From assembly GCF_000974785.1 (NCBI RefSeq), contig NZ_BBWV01000004.1, positions 1 through 64,000 on the forward strand: DNA of 64,000 nt. Reading direction: 5' to 3'. The DNA comes from Flavihumibacter petaseus NBRC 106054. Its GTDB lineage: Bacteria > Bacteroidota > Bacteroidia > Chitinophagales > Chitinophagaceae. The translations under genes were made by a program, and so were the position numbers. Shown one piece after another: positions 9,033 to 18,307 of this stretch (position 1 is its first letter; each line of letters begins with the position of its first letter). Below the pieces are notes generated by a model. It searched no databases. It was not told the origin of the DNA and saw nothing but the letters and a program-made list of their open reading frames with translations.

Positions 9033-11501
9033 TTGAAATATCGACTAGAAAATAATACCCATCGCCGGCACCTGCTCCTTAAATTCATACTGCCTGCAAT
9101 CTTCAACCTGTTCATTCAGGCAACTGCTTTTTCTCAGGAGGATACCGCCGGGCACAAGGCTGTTTACGACTCGGTTGCCGCCAACTATAACCAGGCCGCC
9201 AGCAAACTATTTTACTCCATAAGCCAATCCGGGGCAATTGAAGAGAAAAAAAACATTGCAGAATACAACGAAGACACCTTATCGACACGGCAGGACGAAA
9301 TAATCGAAGAAATTAAAAGGTTGACGCTCGAAGCCAAAAGCTACCTGGAAAAAGGACTCGATACTACCGGCTTAAGTGTCGAACTGAAGAAAATTGAGCA
9401 CTGGTATGAAATCACCAGTGACGGCGTTTTTGTAAAAACCGGTAGCGTTCAGACAAACCGGAACCTTCAAACCTCCTATGAGATCCTCAGAGAACTGCTG
9501 ACAAGAACTTTGGCGCGAAAATCCTATGTAGACGATTACTACAGGAAACTGGTCAGCCTCAGAAATACAATTGACTCTCTTTATACGAAAAAAGTCCTGT
9601 ACACCCTGTCGACCGATTCCGCAGTCTTAATGCGATATGTCAACAAGCTTACCGTTGTGTCACGGGAAATCAAACCGATTGACAGCTCATTCAAACTCGC
9701 ACTGACCAACATTTCAGACCTGCAGACCACGGTAAACAAGTTCGTGAATACGCTGAATGCCAGCCTTGAAAAAATCGAAACCTTTCAGGAGGAGCTGTCA
9801 GGCAACAGGTTCAGGCGGGAAGTAAATAACCTGGGAGGTGCGATAAGACACGTCAGGCCATTTAATGAGATTATTGAAATGTCCCTGATTAAGGGCGGAC
9901 TCGCTTTAACCTTTTATGTCAGAAATGAAATCAGCCTGATTTCGCTTTTGTTGTTGCTGGTGGTCCTGGCAGCCCTTTTCCTGAGTAGCCTGAAACGAAG
10001 GTTCGAATCGAGGGCACCGGAAAATCAAAACCTACAAAGCCATCCGGTTTTGAGATACCCGGTTTTGTCAGCAATTGTCATAATACTGAATCTTTTCCAG
10101 TTTATCTTCCCCGATCCGCCGTTCATTTTTATTGCCCTGTTATGGACCATATCAGCACTGGCGCTAACCATCTTGTTCAGAAAATTTATAACCGGGTACT
10201 GGATGAGGGCATGGCTGGTGATGTTCGCTCTTTTCCTGCTTGGCAACACGGTCAACCTGCTACTCCCTGCTTCCCGGCCGGAAAGATGGATAATATTGAC
10301 CCTGTCCATCGCTGGTATACTGGCAGGCCTGACCCTGGTGCTGATGGGACGCCGGCACCAGTTAAAAGAAAAGCTGGTGATCGGCTTTATCGCTTTCGTC
10401 GTCATCCTTCAGGCCGTATCCGTCTTTGCGAACATCTATGGTCGCTACAATTTATCCAAAACCTGTATGGTAAGCGGCTTTCTGAATGTGGTGCTGGCAA
10501 TATTATTTTTCTGGACAATCCGACTGTTGAATGAAAGCATCCTGCTGGCCAGGGAAGTTTACAACATTTCCGGTACAAAAGTTTTCAATATCAATTTCGA
10601 CAGCGACGATAGCAAAGCACCTTCGATATTCTACGTTTTTCTCATCATCGGCTGGTTTGTATTGTTCGCCAGAAACTTTTACGCATTCAGGCTGATTGCA
10701 GACCCAATCAAGAATTTCATATCCCAGAAAAGAACCATCGGAGATTTCTCCATTACCATAGGAAGTGTATTGCAGTTTTTCCTGATTTTATATTTGTCGG
10801 GAATGATTTCAAAAATCATTTCGTTCTTTGCCTCCCATAACAATGACACTGTCCTGCAAAAAGCGGGAATCGGCAGCTGGCTGCTGCTCATCCGGATTTC
10901 TATCATCACCATTGGGCTGTTGCTCGCATTCGCCGTACTGGGTGTTCCGATGGACAGGCTGACCATAATCTTAAGTGCGCTCGGTGTTGGTATCGGTTTT
11001 GGTCTGCAATCCCTCGTGAATAACCTGGTGAGTGGTCTTATTATCTCATTTGAAAAACCCGTAAATGTCGGCGACGTAGTTGAAATAGGCGGACAGTCCG
11101 GAACAGTTAAGTCAATTGGTTTCCGCAGCAGTGTAATTGCCACCGGGCTCGGGTCAGATGTGATCATCCCAAATGGTAACGTATTGAATAATAACCTGGT
11201 GAACTGGACGCGCGACAACAGTTCAAAAAGTATCGACATTATCGTCAGTGTGGCACACGGCACTGACCTGCAGAAAGTCATTCAGGTATTAAAACAGTTG
11301 CCCGGGCAGGATGACCGTGTGCTGAAATTCCCCAGACCTGTGGTACTCATTAAAGACTATAAAGAAAACACTATTGATCTGCAGCTCCAGTTCTGGGCAA
11401 AAAATATCCGCGAATGGGCCGCCGTTAAAAGCGATATCATACTGGCGATGGATAGTGCTTTCCAGGCTATCCATTTTCGTCCCGGCAATCATGAAATATA
11501 A
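9033..11501 (+). CDS. large MscS-family mechanosensitive channel with extended N-terminus
   Basis: An 822-residue inner-membrane protein. The start is TTG at 9033, since the signal peptide (ending TAFSQ near residue 35) begins there and no ATG precedes it. Residues 36-285 are hydrophilic and helical with coiled-coil character, probably periplasmic. Several membrane helices follow, then the MscS pore and beta domain. The pore helix reads LGVGIGFGLQSLVNNLVSG, followed by EKPVNVGDVVEIGGQSGTV and PNGNVLNNNLVNW. The build resembles the large MscK/YbiO-type channels, which release solutes on osmotic downshock. It ends 61 bases before the ECF sigma gene, on the same strand, so read-through is possible. 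Confidence 0.9.
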   Translation: MKYRLENNTHRRHLLLKFILPAIFNLFIQATAFSQEDTAGHKAVYDSVAANYNQAASKLFYSISQSGAIEEKKNIAEYNEDTLSTRQDEIIEEIKRLTLEAKSYLEKGLDTTGLSVELKKIEHWYEITSDGVFVKTGSVQTNRNLQTSYEILRELLTRTLARKSYVDDYYRKLVSLRNTIDSLYTKKVLYTLSTDSAVLMRYVNKLTVVSREIKPIDSSFKLALTNISDLQTTVNKFVNTLNASLEKIETFQEELSGNRFRREVNNLGGAIRHVRPFNEIIEMSLIKGGLALTFYVRNEISLISLLLLLVVLAALFLSSLKRRFESRAPENQNLQSHPVLRYPVLSAIVIILNLFQFIFPDPPFIFIALLWTISALALTILFRKFITGYWMRAWLVMFALFLLGNTVNLLLPASRPERWIILTLSIAGILAGLTLVLMGRRHQLKEKLVIGFIAFVVILQAVSVFANIYGRYNLSKTCMVSGFLNVVLAILFFWTIRLLNESILLAREVYNISGTKVFNINFDSDDSKAPSIFYVFLIIGWFVLFARNFYAFRLIADPIKNFISQKRTIGDFSITIGSVLQFFLILYLSGMISKIISFFASHNNDTVLQKAGIGSWLLLIRISIITIGLLLAFAVLGVPMDRLTIILSALGVGIGFGLQSLVNNLVSGLIISFEKPVNVGDVVEIGGQSGTVKSIGFRSSVIATGLGSDVIIPNGNVLNNNLVNWTRDNSSKSIDIIVSVAHGTDLQKVIQVLKQLPGQDDRVLKFPRPVVLIKDYKENTIDLQLQFWAKNIREWAAVKSDIILAMDSAFQAIHFRPGNHEI

Positions 11502-11562
11502 CATTATTATTTTTTCGTTACATTGGGAGACCAAATCAAATTGCTTAGTACAAGGGAAAGAA

Positions 11563-12084
11563 ATGGCAGGTAACGGCTCCTCCGGCAGTAAAACTCAGGT
11601 ATTCGAACAGTTGTATGGCTGTTATGAATACCCGCTGTATCAACTGGCGTACAAGGTCACCAGGTCTGACGCACTGGCGCGGGATATTCTCCAGGAAGTT
11701 TTCCTTCGCTTCTGGGAACATATGGACCAGGTCGGCGAACTGGATGATCCGGGAGCCTACCTCTACCGCTCCACACAAAACAAACTGATCGATTTTTTGA
11801 GAAAAGCTGCTGCAGACGAAAAAATGCGCAATCAATTGTGGAAACAGGTTTCTGCGGTATCCCTGCAACCGCAGGACCATCTCGAGGCGAAAGAAAGCCT
11901 GGAAGCCATCCACGCTGCCATCAGCCAGCTCCCGCCCCAACGGCAGAAGGTCTTCCGTTTAAGTCGCGAAGAAGGCCTGAACTACCAGGAAATAGCCACT
12001 GAAATGGCTATCTCCCGCCACACCGTCAAAAATCAACTCTCGTCAGCGCTGCTTCACATCCGGCGTTTTCTCACCGGAAAATAA
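11563..12084 (+). CDS. ECF-type RNA polymerase sigma-70 factor
   Basis: A 173-residue sigma factor of the extracytoplasmic-function type. The sigma-2 region spans about residues 20-75 (RDILQEVFLRFWEHM) and the sigma-4 helix-turn-helix about 115-170 (EGLNYQEIATEMAISRHTVK). The start at 11563 is chosen because it gives the standard family length. The frame is open further upstream, but that part overlaps the channel gene. It is followed by a FecR gene and a SusC/SusD pair, the usual setup in which ligand-bound SusC signals through FecR to free the sigma factor, which then transcribes the uptake operon. Confidence 0.93.
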   Translation: MAGNGSSGSKTQVFEQLYGCYEYPLYQLAYKVTRSDALARDILQEVFLRFWEHMDQVGELDDPGAYLYRSTQNKLIDFLRKAAADEKMRNQLWKQVSAVSLQPQDHLEAKESLEAIHAAISQLPPQRQKVFRLSREEGLNYQEIATEMAISRHTVKNQLSSALLHIRRFLTGK

Positions 12085-12180
12085 ATTTTAAGAACGAATA
12101 GGACTATCTCCCGGCTGCTTCGTCTTTATCTGAGGGACATCATGTCCGAACGATCGCTTTGCTCATCATTAACCAGTTCA

Positions 12181-13191
12181 ATGGAAGAAAGGATTCAATA
12201 CCTTTTCCTCAGGTACCTCCAGCAAACCTGCACCAGGGAAGAATTTGAGGAACTTTTCCGGCTTCTTGACACCAAAGATGCCGATGCTGCTGTCAATGCC
12301 GTACTGCAGCGCGCGTTTACGGATATCCAGTCAAAATCCCCCTCCGGAACTACCGTCAACGCAGAGGGTAAACTGATACTGAATGATCTCTTTCCGTTCC
12401 CAAAAGAACCATCCGCAGTCAGGCGTCGCCTACCCGGGATGGTGGCAATCGTTTCTGTCCTGCTGATCTTGACCACCGGCTGGTGGTGGTTTCACCCGCA
12501 GTCGACGACAAAGCCGGAACAACAACTGTCAGAACGTTCTGTGGTACGCAACACATCCATCCGGTCCACGGCAAGGTCCGAATACAAATACCTGCTGCTG
12601 CCGGACAGCACACAGGTCTGGCTGAATGCCGCCAGCACCCTGGAATATCCGCAATCTTTCAATGGCGACAGACGCGAAGTGCTCCTGAATGGTGAAGCCT
12701 ACTTTGATGTGAAACATGCCGACAGCATCCCGTTTGTCATCTATTCTGGAAGGGTAAGCACCACGGTACTCGGTACTGCCTTCAATATCAAAGCATATCC
12801 AGGCATGCGGAAGGTTACTGTATCCGTCAGGCGGGGAAAAGTAAAAGTGCAGTATGATGGCCAGCCGGTGGCCCTCCTGACCAAAGGACAACAGGTAAGT
12901 ATTGATAACATCAGCCACGCTGCCGTAGAGAAGAACCTGAAAGAAGAAACCGCAGCTGCCTGGCATGAGGGTAACCTGATATATGATGACTATACCGTCG
13001 AGGACATGATCGCAGACCTTCAGCGTGTGTACGACGTAACGATCCTGGTGGAATCTCCGGCAGTACAGAAAATGAGGGTTTCTACTTCCTTTAAGCGGGA
13101 AATGGGCATCGATAAGGCATTGGAAATTATCTGCCGGCTGACGGATTGCACCCTGTCCACTTCCGGCGGAACATACATACTCCGGCAATAA
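12181..13191 (+). CDS. FecR-family anti-sigma factor
   Basis: A 336-residue single-pass membrane protein. The cytoplasmic part (about residues 1-75, sigma-binding) is followed by a membrane helix (MVAIVSVLLILTTGWWWF), the periplasmic FecR domain (LPDSTQVWLNAASTLEYP, VLGTAFNIKAYP) and a C-terminal DUF4974-type domain (DKALEIICRLTDC). The start at 12181 matches the usual MxERIxYLFxRY opening. An ATG at 12142 would add 13 residues. It should hold the sigma factor at 11563 inactive until the STN domain of the SusC protein at 13323 contacts it. Confidence 0.92.
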   Translation: MEERIQYLFLRYLQQTCTREEFEELFRLLDTKDADAAVNAVLQRAFTDIQSKSPSGTTVNAEGKLILNDLFPFPKEPSAVRRRLPGMVAIVSVLLILTTGWWWFHPQSTTKPEQQLSERSVVRNTSIRSTARSEYKYLLLPDSTQVWLNAASTLEYPQSFNGDRREVLLNGEAYFDVKHADSIPFVIYSGRVSTTVLGTAFNIKAYPGMRKVTVSVRRGKVKVQYDGQPVALLTKGQQVSIDNISHAAVEKNLKEETAAAWHEGNLIYDDYTVEDMIADLQRVYDVTILVESPAVQKMRVSTSFKREMGIDKALEIICRLTDCTLSTSGGTYILRQ

Positions 13192-13322
13192 ACATCACCA
13201 TAAAAAGCGAATCAAAACTTATGTCACCACCCCTTTAAATAAAAATAGACCGAACCAGTTGCGACCTGGCCCGGCCTGTGTTGTAGTAAATCTGATTAAG
13301 AAATTCTAAACTGACCAAAGCT

Positions 13323-16300
13323 ATGAATTTGTATCAAAAGATACACGGCCGTTTATTGCCCTGTATCGATGCTAGTTTGAAACTGTTACTTATGAGAATG
13401 ATGATCCTGGCAGGTTTTCTTTGTATCAGCGGCATCCTGTTGGCGGGCACGTCCTCCGGGCAGGATCTGAGCAGGATCAAAGTCAATCTCGATCTCAAAA
13501 ATGTTTCCCTCCGCACAGCACTGAAAAAAATAGAAAATGCAACCAGGCTTTCATTTTCCTATAAAACCAGTGATGTAGCGGCATTCACCAGTGTGTCCGC
13601 CCCCGGGGAAGAGACAAGTGTCGACAAGCTGCTGACACTACTGCTGGAAAACACCGGGCTGCAATACGAACTCGTTAACACCAACATCATCATTAAAAAG
13701 GCCAGGCCGGCCGAATCAACAGCTTCTCCCTCCTCGCTTTCCGGCGATTTTGAGGGCGGTATCAAAGGTCGTGTGACCAATGCTGCCGGCGAACCGCTGG
13801 CCAACGCTTCAATTATCCTGCTGGGTACCTCATACGGTACTGCTGCCGACGCCCAGGGCAATTTTGAATTAAAGGGGGTTAAGGCAGGCAAATACAGGGT
13901 GCAGATCTCTGCGATCGGCTTCGGAACCGAGATCCGCAATGTTACCATCACTGACAATGAAACAGCGTCGCTCTCCCTCCAGCTTTTTGATGACAAAACC
14001 AATATGGCTGAGGTAACGGTAACAGCCCTAGGTATCCAGCGCGAAAAACGGTCCCTCGGCTACTCCGCGCAGGAGGTAAAAGGCGATCTTCTCGCAGCCA
14101 GCCACCAGCCCAATGTGGTCAACGCATTGCAGGGGCAGGCAGCCGGGCTCCAGATCAACTCAGGCGGTGGCGCACCGGGTCAGGGTGCCAAAATTATCCT
14201 CAGGGGACTCAACTCCTTTGACCCTGCCCGCGACTTTCAGCCATTGTTTATTATTGATGGTGTTCCCATCGACAACTCCACAGATGTGGGAGACGGCAGT
14301 GAACTCAAGGCCATGGGTAACCGCGCTTCAGATATCAATCCTGATGATATTGAAACGATCAATATCCTGAAAGGAGGTGCGGCAACTGCGCTCTATGGCC
14401 TTCGCGCGTCAACGGGCGCCATCATCATTACCACTAAATCCGGAAAATCAGGAAAACTGCGCGGCAGCTTCACCAGTACCGGCAGCGTTGACAAGATCAA
14501 CAAATATCCCAGCACACAGAAAACCTATACCCAGGGCTGGTTCAATGAATACGATTCCACCAGTTTCTGGCCCGCTTACGGGTCAACAGTGGCAGCGGCA
14601 AAAGCCATTGATCCGAATCACCCGGATGAACTGTTCAACAACTATGAACATGGCTATGAAACAGGCTATTCACTCCGAAACAGCCTCAATATTTCCGGTG
14701 GTACTGAAAAGACAATATTCAATGCCTCGATCTCCCAGTTCAACCAGAAAGGCATAATGCCCTTTACAGACTACAAAAACTACTCAATTAAAGTGGGTGG
14801 GGAATTCCGGCTCTCCAACAAAGTCAAATTCGGCACTTCCCTTAACTATATCAAATCGGGAGGCCGGCGCGGTGACTCCGACCGCTACAACGAAAACCTG
14901 ACCTATTACGCGCCGCGCTATGACGTATGGGACTATCAGAAACCCGATGGCACGCAGAAAACGATCGTTGGTTCAGACAATTCAAACCCCATCTACCTGC
15001 TCTGGGCCAAAGATTACCAGGACAATGTGGATCGCCTGATCTCAAATTCCTATATCACCTATTCACCGGCAAAATGGCTTGATATCAATTACCGCTTTGG
15101 CCTGGATTTCTATAATGACAGCCGTCGTCAGACAACTCCCGGGCCGCTGGGCGTTCCGGATGAAATCTATCCGGCAGACGACCTCTACTACGGTAGCGTG
15201 ATGGAATACAATGCCAAGAACACGGTATTGAATTCCACCTTGATGCTGAACTTCAAAAACGAGATCGGATCACATATAAAATCCTCTTTGAAGATCGGCC
15301 ATGATGTGTACTCCACTAACCGCGATGCCGTTTACGTGGAAGGCGACACACTCGAAGTGCCCACCTATTATAACCTGAACAATGCGAAAAGGGTAATCGG
15401 CTACAACAAAACCAAAGAATACCGGATCGTGGGTCTTTTCGCTGACTGGACACTCGGTTATGACAACTTCCTCTTCCTGACGCTGACCGGCCGGAACGAC
15501 TGGACCTCCACGCTGTCGAAAGACAATCGCTCTTTCTTTTATCCTTCCGCCAGCCTGAGCTGGGTATTCTCCGAAAACTTTTCACTTCCCGACTGGTGGA
15601 CCTACGCGAAAGCCCGTGTCTCTGTTGCCAAAGTGGGTAAAGATGCGCCGCCCTATGCTACTGTCACCGGCTATGTACCGCTCGAAACGCCACTATCCAA
15701 TGGCACCAAACGTTTCGAACTCTTTGACCAGTCCGGTGACGCCAATCTGCGGCCGGAATTCACCACCTCCTATGAAGGCGGCTTTGAACTCCGTTTCCTG
15801 CGCAGCCGCCTCGGCCTGGATTTCACCTACTACAACAATACCAGTAAGGACCTGATCGTGCCGGTCAAGGTTCCGGTAACCAGCGGCTTTGACCAGATCT
15901 ACCTGAATTCCGGAAGCATCCGTAACCAGGGTGTTGAGATCAGTTTGTCTGGAACACCGGTTCAAACAAAGGATTTCAGCTGGGATGTAAGAGTGAATTA
16001 TACCTCCAACAACAACAAAGTCCTTTCCATTTATCCCGGGTTGACGGAAATACCCCTGTACAGTCAGTTCGGTTACCTGAGTTCGACAGTTACCCAGAAA
16101 TTCATTCCCGGTTATCCTGCCGGCGCGTTGTTCGGCAGAACCTACCAGCGCTATTTCGGATCGGATAAGGAAGATGAAGCCAACCTCGATGCAGGCCGCC
16201 CATTGCTGATCGGAGAAAATGGATTTCCGGTACTCAACCCGGCATCCAAACAACAGTACATTGCGAATTCACAACCCAAATGGATCGGTAGCCTGAGCAG

Positions 16301-16829
16301 TACGCTTCGTTACAAACAGTTCAACCTGTATTTCCTGTTTGATACACAGCAAGGCGTTTACCGCTATAACCAGCTGGCTAATTTCATGGGCTCGTTTGCC
16401 CTCCAGACAGGCTCCCTGAACCGCAATGACATGGTTGTATTCGACGGCTATAAGGCGGACGGCACCAAAAACACAAAAGAAGTCTGGCTGGGCCAGGGTG
16501 TCGGACCGGATGGAGAAAATTACGGCAATGGTTATTACCGGAACTACTATCGCGGCGCATCTGAAACTTTTATCGAAAACGCTTCCTGGTTCCGCCTCAG
16601 AACACTGAGTGTCGGATATACTGTTCCCGGCGACCTGGTTCGGAAATCACATTTTCTCACCGGGGCAGGCATAACGGTTTCAGCCAACAACCTCTGGCTG
16701 CACACCAAATACACCGGCTTTGATCCCGAATCCAGTTCCACCAGTGCCAATAATATGGCAGACGGATTTTCAGGATTCACTTATCCGGCAACCAGAAGCT
16801 TTATCCTGTCACTCAACTTTAACTTCTAA
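13323..16829 (+). CDS. SusC/RagA-family TonB-linked outer membrane transporter with STN signalling domain
   Basis: A 1168-residue outer-membrane transporter. After a signal segment (residues 1-47) come a secretin/TonB N-terminal (STN) domain (about 50-125), a carboxypeptidase-regulatory-like domain (about 148-225, IKGRVTNAAGEPLANASIIL), the plug (NALQGQAAGLQI, LKGGAATALYGLRAS) and a 22-strand barrel ending in ...SFILSLNFNF. The STN domain marks it as the type that signals to FecR. It pairs with the lipoprotein gene 11 bases downstream. The ligand cannot be read from the sequence. The linked hydrolases suggest a peptide-like substrate rather than a glycan. Confidence 0.95.
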   Translation: MNLYQKIHGRLLPCIDASLKLLLMRMMILAGFLCISGILLAGTSSGQDLSRIKVNLDLKNVSLRTALKKIENATRLSFSYKTSDVAAFTSVSAPGEETSVDKLLTLLLENTGLQYELVNTNIIIKKARPAESTASPSSLSGDFEGGIKGRVTNAAGEPLANASIILLGTSYGTAADAQGNFELKGVKAGKYRVQISAIGFGTEIRNVTITDNETASLSLQLFDDKTNMAEVTVTALGIQREKRSLGYSAQEVKGDLLAASHQPNVVNALQGQAAGLQINSGGGAPGQGAKIILRGLNSFDPARDFQPLFIIDGVPIDNSTDVGDGSELKAMGNRASDINPDDIETINILKGGAATALYGLRASTGAIIITTKSGKSGKLRGSFTSTGSVDKINKYPSTQKTYTQGWFNEYDSTSFWPAYGSTVAAAKAIDPNHPDELFNNYEHGYETGYSLRNSLNISGGTEKTIFNASISQFNQKGIMPFTDYKNYSIKVGGEFRLSNKVKFGTSLNYIKSGGRRGDSDRYNENLTYYAPRYDVWDYQKPDGTQKTIVGSDNSNPIYLLWAKDYQDNVDRLISNSYITYSPAKWLDINYRFGLDFYNDSRRQTTPGPLGVPDEIYPADDLYYGSVMEYNAKNTVLNSTLMLNFKNEIGSHIKSSLKIGHDVYSTNRDAVYVEGDTLEVPTYYNLNNAKRVIGYNKTKEYRIVGLFADWTLGYDNFLFLTLTGRNDWTSTLSKDNRSFFYPSASLSWVFSENFSLPDWWTYAKARVSVAKVGKDAPPYATVTGYVPLETPLSNGTKRFELFDQSGDANLRPEFTTSYEGGFELRFLRSRLGLDFTYYNNTSKDLIVPVKVPVTSGFDQIYLNSGSIRNQGVEISLSGTPVQTKDFSWDVRVNYTSNNNKVLSIYPGLTEIPLYSQFGYLSSTVTQKFIPGYPAGALFGRTYQRYFGSDKEDEANLDAGRPLLIGENGFPVLNPASKQQYIANSQPKWIGSLSSTLRYKQFNLYFLFDTQQGVYRYNQLANFMGSFALQTGSLNRNDMVVFDGYKADGTKNTKEVWLGQGVGPDGENYGNGYYRNYYRGASETFIENASWFRLRTLSVGYTVPGDLVRKSHFLTGAGITVSANNLWLHTKYTGFDPESSSTSANNMADGFSGFTYPATRSFILSLNFNF

Positions 16830-16840
16830 ATCCGGAAAAA

Positions 16841-18250
16841 ATGAAAAAGTCAATCATACACGGGGTCATAATACTGGCAATGACCACTTTTGCCGGATGT
16901 GATAAATACCTCGACAAACTGGATAACCCCAACCTGGTCACAGATCCACCGATCAACGGCCAACTGGCAACCGTTACTTATGAAACGGGCATGAACTGTT
17001 ACCGGATGGGAGATGTAACCTCCTATTTCACACAATACCTGGCATCCAACCAACAGGCGAGCGATGCAGACATTTATAATGAAGTAGACTATTCTACAAC
17101 CTGGAGTAATTTTTACGCAGCCATGATGAACATTCGCCAGATGATTGATAAGGCAGATGCGACCAGTGCGTTCCAGCACCGGGGTGTAGGCAAGATACTC
17201 ATGGCTTACAACCTGAACATGCTGGTCACCACTTTTGGCGATGTTCCCTACAGCGAAGCCATGCAGGGACAGCAACTCCTTGTTCCCAAATTTGACAGCC
17301 AGACAGATTTGCTGCAAACCAGCTTACTATTACTGGAAGAGGGTATAGCCGACCTTCAACTCACCGGCGCTTCGGTGGAGTTGGGAACGTCCAATGATGT
17401 GATACATGGAGGCAATGCTGAAGCCTGGATCAAAACGGCCTATGCACTGAAGGCACGTTTCCTCAATCAGTTGTCCAAAACCAGCGCCTATGATCCGGCA
17501 CAGATTCTGTCCACTCTTGAAAATGCCTATACCAGCAATGGTGACGATGCAGCGTTGATTGCCTTTGACGGCCGCAGCCCATGGAATCAGGCAGCTTATG
17601 ACAATACGCAATTGCTCCTTGACGGATGGCTGAGTTCCCAGTTCGTAGACGCGCTGAACGGCACAACATTCGGCATCGAAGATCCACGTTTGCCGAAAAT
17701 CGCTACACTCACCCAATTCGGCGATTACCGCGGTACTCCCAACGGAGCTGGTCGGATCGGTACGGGTACCGACGACGAAGAATCTTACCTGTCACTTGAT
17801 GGCTATTATTCCAAAGGCGGCGCCCCGATCCTTCTCGTGACTTATGCTGAAATGAAATTCATCGAAGCAGAAGCTGCGTTCCACAACAACGACAAGGCGA
17901 CTGCCTATGCTGCATACCTGGCAGGCATCAATGCACACATGAGCAAACTGGGCGTCAGTGATGCTGACCGCAATGCCTATGTAAACAACCCTGCAGTATC
18001 GGTTGGCGAAGATGACCTGACGCTGGACCTGATCTTTAAGGAAAAATATGTTGCCATGTTCCTGAATCCCGAATCCTGGGTAGATATGCGCAGGCATGAT
18101 TACCAGTACAAGGACTTCGATCTGCCTGAACATGCAGCCATGAACACGTTCATTCGCAGGGTGGCTTATCCCACCATTGAAATCAGCAGAAACGGGGCCA
18201 ATGTTCCTACCATTACCGGACTGGATGAAAAACTGGTCTGGGATGAATAA
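16841..18250 (+). CDS. SusD/RagB-family lipoprotein (SusD_2 type)
   Basis: A 469-residue surface lipoprotein that caps the SusC barrel and delivers ligand. The signal peptide MKKSIIHGVIILAMTTFAGC ends in the lipidated cysteine. The sequence resembles the SusD-homologue-2 group (Pfam PF12771), with the N-terminal block LDKLDNPNLVTDPP and the C-terminal block EKYVAMFLNPESWVDMRRHD. This group is often found away from glycan-degradation loci. No glycoside hydrolase gene is nearby, in keeping with a non-glycan ligand (inference). Confidence 0.92.
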   Translation: MKKSIIHGVIILAMTTFAGCDKYLDKLDNPNLVTDPPINGQLATVTYETGMNCYRMGDVTSYFTQYLASNQQASDADIYNEVDYSTTWSNFYAAMMNIRQMIDKADATSAFQHRGVGKILMAYNLNMLVTTFGDVPYSEAMQGQQLLVPKFDSQTDLLQTSLLLLEEGIADLQLTGASVELGTSNDVIHGGNAEAWIKTAYALKARFLNQLSKTSAYDPAQILSTLENAYTSNGDDAALIAFDGRSPWNQAAYDNTQLLLDGWLSSQFVDALNGTTFGIEDPRLPKIATLTQFGDYRGTPNGAGRIGTGTDDEESYLSLDGYYSKGGAPILLVTYAEMKFIEAEAAFHNNDKATAYAAYLAGINAHMSKLGVSDADRNAYVNNPAVSVGEDDLTLDLIFKEKYVAMFLNPESWVDMRRHDYQYKDFDLPEHAAMNTFIRRVAYPTIEISRNGANVPTITGLDEKLVWDE

Positions 18251-18260
18251 CCCCAAAAAA

Positions 18261-18289
18261 AAGAGGGCCCTGAAAAGGGCCTTCTTTTT
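18261..18289 (+). terminator. intrinsic terminator after susD-like gene
   Basis: 18261-18270 pairs with 18277-18286 (10 bp including one G-U, loop TGAAAA), followed by TTT. It lies 10 bases after the SusD stop and 18 bases before the next gene, so the hydrolase genes downstream may be expressed at a lower level or from read-through. Confidence 0.75.
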
Positions 18290-18307
18290 ACCCTTAAACT
18301 TGTTTTG